From Leptospiraceae bacterium (GTDB taxonomy: Bacteria > Spirochaetota > Leptospiria > Leptospirales > Leptospiraceae), in assembly GCA_024233835.1 (NCBI GenBank), contig JACKPC010000002.1:643001-707000 (forward strand): DNA of 64,000 nt, given 5' to 3'. The notes beneath the pieces are model-generated. The model had not been told where the DNA came from and ran no database searches. It saw nothing but the letters and a program-made list of their open reading frames with translations. The position numbers were made by a program, and so were the translations under genes. Position 1 is the first letter of the stretch. Each line of letters begins with the position of its first letter. Of the stretch, positions 61,105 to 64,000 are shown piece by piece.

Positions 61105-61704
61105 ATGAGTTTACATCTTGAACCGGATCCGGGAAATCGAATTCATGAAGCCGCCAAACACCTTTTTTTAAAGCATGGATATTCCAGGGTAAGTATGGAT
61201 GATATTGCTACTTCTGTAGGAATGAGCAAGAAAACCCTTTATAAACATTACTCATCCAAACTCGACCTGCTCTTTTCCGTTATCCAGCAACAGGAAGAAT
61301 CCTATGAAGCTTTTCTGGATAATATTCTCCAGGATAAACAAATTCCTTTTTTAGAAAAACTTAAAAAATTAGTTCAGAGTCAAACCGAAGAAAACAATCT
61401 CATGTTTTCCTTGCAGCTGGATTTATCAAAATCAGCTCCTGATATATACAATACGATACAGGAAAATAAAAAAAAGAACCTACCCAAATTAATTAAAAAA
61501 ATCCTCGACCAGGGAATTAAAGAAAAACAAATAAAAAAAACGGCTAATGCAGATATTATTTCGCAAATGTTTATAGGAACTTTTAATACCGTTTTCAACC
61601 CGGAATACTATCAATCTCAAAGCAAATCTTTGACGGAACTCATAGATGAAGTTGTAAATATTATTTTTTTCGGTATTTTAATCCGTGATAAACAAAAAAA
61701 TTAA
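61105..61704 (+). CDS. TetR-family transcriptional regulator
   Basis: A 199-residue regulator. The N-terminal helix-turn-helix is typical (IHEAAKHLFLKHGYSRVSMDDIATSVGMSKKTLYKHYSSKLDLL, residues 13-56). The C-terminal ligand-binding part is variable, as usual. The gene directly precedes an RND pump gene in the same direction and separated by 102 bases that hold a palindromic candidate operator, so it probably represses that pump. Confidence 0.92.
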   Translation: MSLHLEPDPGNRIHEAAKHLFLKHGYSRVSMDDIATSVGMSKKTLYKHYSSKLDLLFSVIQQQEESYEAFLDNILQDKQIPFLEKLKKLVQSQTEENNLMFSLQLDLSKSAPDIYNTIQENKKKNLPKLIKKILDQGIKEKQIKKTANADIISQMFIGTFNTVFNPEYYQSQSKSLTELIDEVVNIIFFGILIRDKQKN

Positions 61705-61745
61705 ATAAATTCAGATAATTAGTTGTCTAAAATAATGTAACCATA

Positions 61746-61773
61746 GGAAACTAATATAGTTTCTTTAGTTTCC
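61746..61773. promoter_or_regulatory. Candidate TetR operator before the RND gene
   Basis: GAAACTAATATAGTTTC (61747-61763) has seven-base arms and a three-base spacer, and a further inverted half-site TTAGTTTCC (61765-61773) pairs with GGAAACTAA (61746-61754). The overlapping symmetric elements between a TetR gene and its presumed target are what a TetR operator would look like. Confidence 0.55.
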
Positions 61774-61806
61774 ATCAAGATTTAAATAAAATTCGAGGAA
61801 GATAGA

Positions 61807-64000
61807 ATGCTAAAATTAGTAAGAGTTCTCATGTCTCAAAAACTCCTAATGAATCTTTTGGTCTTTTTGGTCTTTATTATCGGCTATCGTACACTTATCC
61901 ATTTAAACCGAGAATCTTTCCCGGAAGTCAATTTCGATATGGTTTCGATTACCACGATTTATCCGGGTGGCTCGCCGGATGAAATGGAACAACTGGTTTC
62001 GATTCCTATAGAAAAAAAACTCAGAGAAGTGGATGGACTGGATAAAGTTAGAAGCTACAATATTGAAAATGTTTCGGTCATTGCTATTTATCTCGAAGAC
62101 AGGATTAAAAATAAAAAAGCTGTAATCCAAGACATTAAAGACAAAGTAGAAGCTGTTACAAATCTTCCCGAAAAAGCCGAAAAACCTGTTGTCGAGGAAA
62201 TTAAACTGGATAAAACGGAAGTTATTTATGCAGCCATTTACAGTAAAGATAATAATAAAGCGACTTACAAAGAACTCAGACAGGTTGCAGATGAATTGGA
62301 AGACTATATCTATGATATCGATGGTGTAGCCGAAGTTCAACCTTTTGGTTTTTTAGAAAGAGAATATCTTATCGAAGCCAACCCTTTTGCATTAAAAAAT
62401 TATCATCTGGATTTAAATACGCTTATCTACACAGTTTCAAATCGTAATTATGATATGCCGGGAGGTTCCTTAAAAATTGATAAAAATGAATATGTCTTGA
62501 GAACTAAAGGCTTATATCAAAATACAAAAGAAATTCAGGATACAGTAATACGGGCTAATGATCTGGCATTTACCACAAGGATAAAAGATCTGGCAAGAGT
62601 AAGTGACACTTTTGAAGAAAGGAAAATCTATGAGCGATTCAAGGGAAAGGAAGCTATTATTTTTAGTATCTGGAAGAAAAAAAGTGCAGATGAGATTAGC
62701 ACATCTGAACGCATTAAAGAAAAAGTTTCGAAATTTAATTATAATTTAAATTCCTGCAAAGACTGTGTGGCTATAGAACTATTTGATGATAGAAGCGAAA
62801 ACACCAAAAATGATATTAGCTCGGTTATTTCAAACGCTATCAGCGGCTTTTTTCTTCTATTTTTAGTTCTCCTTGTAAGCATGGGTTTTCGGATGTCTGT
62901 TCTTGTAACTCTTTGTATTCCCCTGTCCTTTATGATTGCTTTCTGGGGCATGGATCTCGCATCTCTTACTTTAAATGTAGTAAGCCTATTTGGACTGATT
63001 ATGGTTTTAGGAATGATAGTTGACTTCGGAATTGTCGTTTCTGAAAACACGCATAGATACCTGGGAATGGGTTTCAAGAAACAGGATGCTATCGAAAAAG
63101 GAGTTTCAGAAGTAGTCTGGCCTGTAACCGTTACGTTACTTTGTATCTGTGCAGCCTTTGCCCCTCTTCTTATGGTAAGCGGTATCATCGGAAAATTTGT
63201 AAAAGCAATTCCCATTGTTCTTATGGTATGCCTTGGTGCCTCCTGGATAATTGCAATTTTTGTATTGCCCACTTATTTAAGTATATTTTCTAAATCGAAT
63301 ATTAAAAATTCCGAAACCGGTGATAAACCTTCAGAAGAAATAGAGTTTGAAAAAGGTTGGTTTGGTAAACTACAATTTATCTACAAAATTAGTCTTGAAC
63401 TATCTTTAAAGTTCCGTTATTTAACCTTCGGTGGACTTGTAGCCCTTTTTGTGGCGGCTCTGTCTCTAACACCACTTATCGGTTTTGTTTTTATTTCCGG
63501 TGGGGGAGAAAAAGGAATTGTAATCAAAACCAAATTACCCCAGCAAAGGAATCTCGAAGAAAATTTAAAGCAGGTAAAGGAATTAGAAAAAATTATCCTG
63601 CGTTTACCCAAAGAAGAATTGGTTTCCTTACGGTCTCGAGTCGGGATAGAAGCCAACTCCGTATTAGATCCCAAACCGGGAGAAGGAACTCATAAATCAA
63701 CGCTAAACATCCTCCTCAGTCCGGAAAGTAAAAGAAAGAGATTAGCTACCGAAATTCGGGATGCTCTTCGAAAAGAAATTCAAATAGCCACCGAAAAGGG
63801 TATATTAGCCAAAGAATTTAATGTAAATGTAGAACTACAGGCAGGAGGTCCTCCTGTGGGAAAGCCCATCAATATTGAACTCCGGGGAAAAGATTTTTCT
63901 ACCTTAGAAAAAATTGCAAAAGAATACATGGATTATTTAAAAACTCTAAAAGGAGTCATCAATGTTGAAATGGATTTTGAACCGGGTAAACAGGAATACA
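61807..64000 (+). CDS. RND efflux transporter, 3' end outside window
   Basis: The ATG at 61807 (GAGGAAG upstream) opens a frame that runs beyond the right edge: 731 codons are visible of the usual thousand or more. It starts with helix 1 (LLMNLLVFLVFIIGY), then the porter domain phrase YPGGSPDEMEQLVSIPIEKKLREVDGLDKV and a membrane block with FGLIMVLGMIVDFGIVVSENTHRYL. This matches the HAE1/AcrB-type class. Helix 4 of AcrB has two adjacent Asp residues for proton coupling; here the pair is Asp-Phe (VDFGIVV). A second, unusual coupling is possible, or another Asp substitutes. TetR regulation is implied by the upstream gene. Confidence 0.92.
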   Translation, partial: MLKLVRVLMSQKLLMNLLVFLVFIIGYRTLIHLNRESFPEVNFDMVSITTIYPGGSPDEMEQLVSIPIEKKLREVDGLDKVRSYNIENVSVIAIYLEDRIKNKKAVIQDIKDKVEAVTNLPEKAEKPVVEEIKLDKTEVIYAAIYSKDNNKATYKELRQVADELEDYIYDIDGVAEVQPFGFLEREYLIEANPFALKNYHLDLNTLIYTVSNRNYDMPGGSLKIDKNEYVLRTKGLYQNTKEIQDTVIRANDLAFTTRIKDLARVSDTFEERKIYERFKGKEAIIFSIWKKKSADEISTSERIKEKVSKFNYNLNSCKDCVAIELFDDRSENTKNDISSVISNAISGFFLLFLVLLVSMGFRMSVLVTLCIPLSFMIAFWGMDLASLTLNVVSLFGLIMVLGMIVDFGIVVSENTHRYLGMGFKKQDAIEKGVSEVVWPVTVTLLCICAAFAPLLMVSGIIGKFVKAIPIVLMVCLGASWIIAIFVLPTYLSIFSKSNIKNSETGDKPSEEIEFEKGWFGKLQFIYKISLELSLKFRYLTFGGLVALFVAALSLTPLIGFVFISGGGEKGIVIKTKLPQQRNLEENLKQVKELEKIILRLPKEELVSLRSRVGIEANSVLDPKPGEGTHKSTLNILLSPESKRKRLATEIRDALRKEIQIATEKGILAKEFNVNVELQAGGPPVGKPINIELRGKDFSTLEKIAKEYMDYLKTLKGVINVEMDFEPGKQEY

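Noticed and set aside
62739..63272. 177-codon minus-strand frame inside the RND gene
   Set aside because: Antisense to strongly conserved RND sequence, and rich in Thr/Ile/Pro as expected for a shadow of hydrophobic helices.
1..64000. tRNA or rRNA genes
   Set aside because: No cloverleaf with GGTTCGAATCC-type arm was found in intergenic DNA; TTCGAATC matches lie inside coding sequence.

Overview
The window is about 64 kb of AT-rich, densely coding chromosomal DNA that looks like a Leptospira-type spirochete (family Leptospiraceae). The assignment rests on gene content, not on a marker gene: a spiro-SPASM radical SAM protein, a FlaA-family flagellar sheath protein, several receptor-type class III cyclases and a receptor-type SpoIIE phosphatase, loose spirochete lipoboxes, and many uncharacterised TPR and envelope proteins. 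No rRNA, tRNA, CRISPR array or intact insertion sequence was recognised.

Layout. 1-1.5 kb: end of an unknown gene and a hemolysin-III-type membrane protein. 1.7-15.9 kb: a long rightward series with many overlapping genes: outer-membrane barrel, SurA-like chaperone, spiro-SPASM protein, SpsF/SpsG-like fusion, TPR protein, IspH, a COG1031 radical SAM enzyme, an EI24/CysZ-like membrane protein, a hydrolase, a degenerate GGDEF protein, TilS and CcmA/CcmB. 15.9-25.5 kb is leftward: a glycine betaine cassette (GSMT, SDMT, BCCT transporter), then xerC-hslV-hslU, a YyaL-type thioredoxin-fold protein and a chemoreceptor. 26-29.6 kb: a sterol-desaturase-family hydroxylase and a 7TMR-DISM cyclase. 29.6-32.2 kb is a looser region with a DUF29 remnant, an orphan barstar, a repeat-rich secreted protein, a small lipoprotein and a DGHH (ParB-like) protein. 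32.3-37.1 kb: a ParA-like ATPase with a basic partner, a membrane-anchored PilZ-like protein, a TPR protein and a beta-rich surface protein. 37.1-37.6 kb holds a decayed cyclase. 37.7-42.9 kb: a Cache-HAMP cyclase, a FecR/Fn3-like protein and a related Fn3-like membrane protein. 44-51 kb: a SpoIIE phosphatase receptor, a thioredoxin-fold protein, and a substrate-binding lipoprotein coupled to a GGDEF-EAL protein. 51-56.9 kb: a frameshifted avtA, an ADP-ribosylglycohydrolase, MgtE and a FlaA-family protein. 57-64 kb: a second chemoreceptor, a SUMF1-like fusion lipoprotein, and a TetR regulator with an RND pump cut by the window end.

How it works together. Second-messenger signalling is prominent: two intact class III cyclases, one dead one, a GGDEF-EAL protein, a degenerate GGDEF protein, a PilZ-like protein and a SpoIIE phosphatase, most of them coupled to extracytoplasmic sensing domains. 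The betaine cassette would let the cell both make glycine betaine from glycine and import it, which suggests exposure to salt or osmotic swings. At least four intergenic hairpins share a common core and flank and look like a small dispersed palindromic repeat family. Several genes appear to start with TTG. Everything here is reading by eye; family names come from recognised motifs, not database searches.
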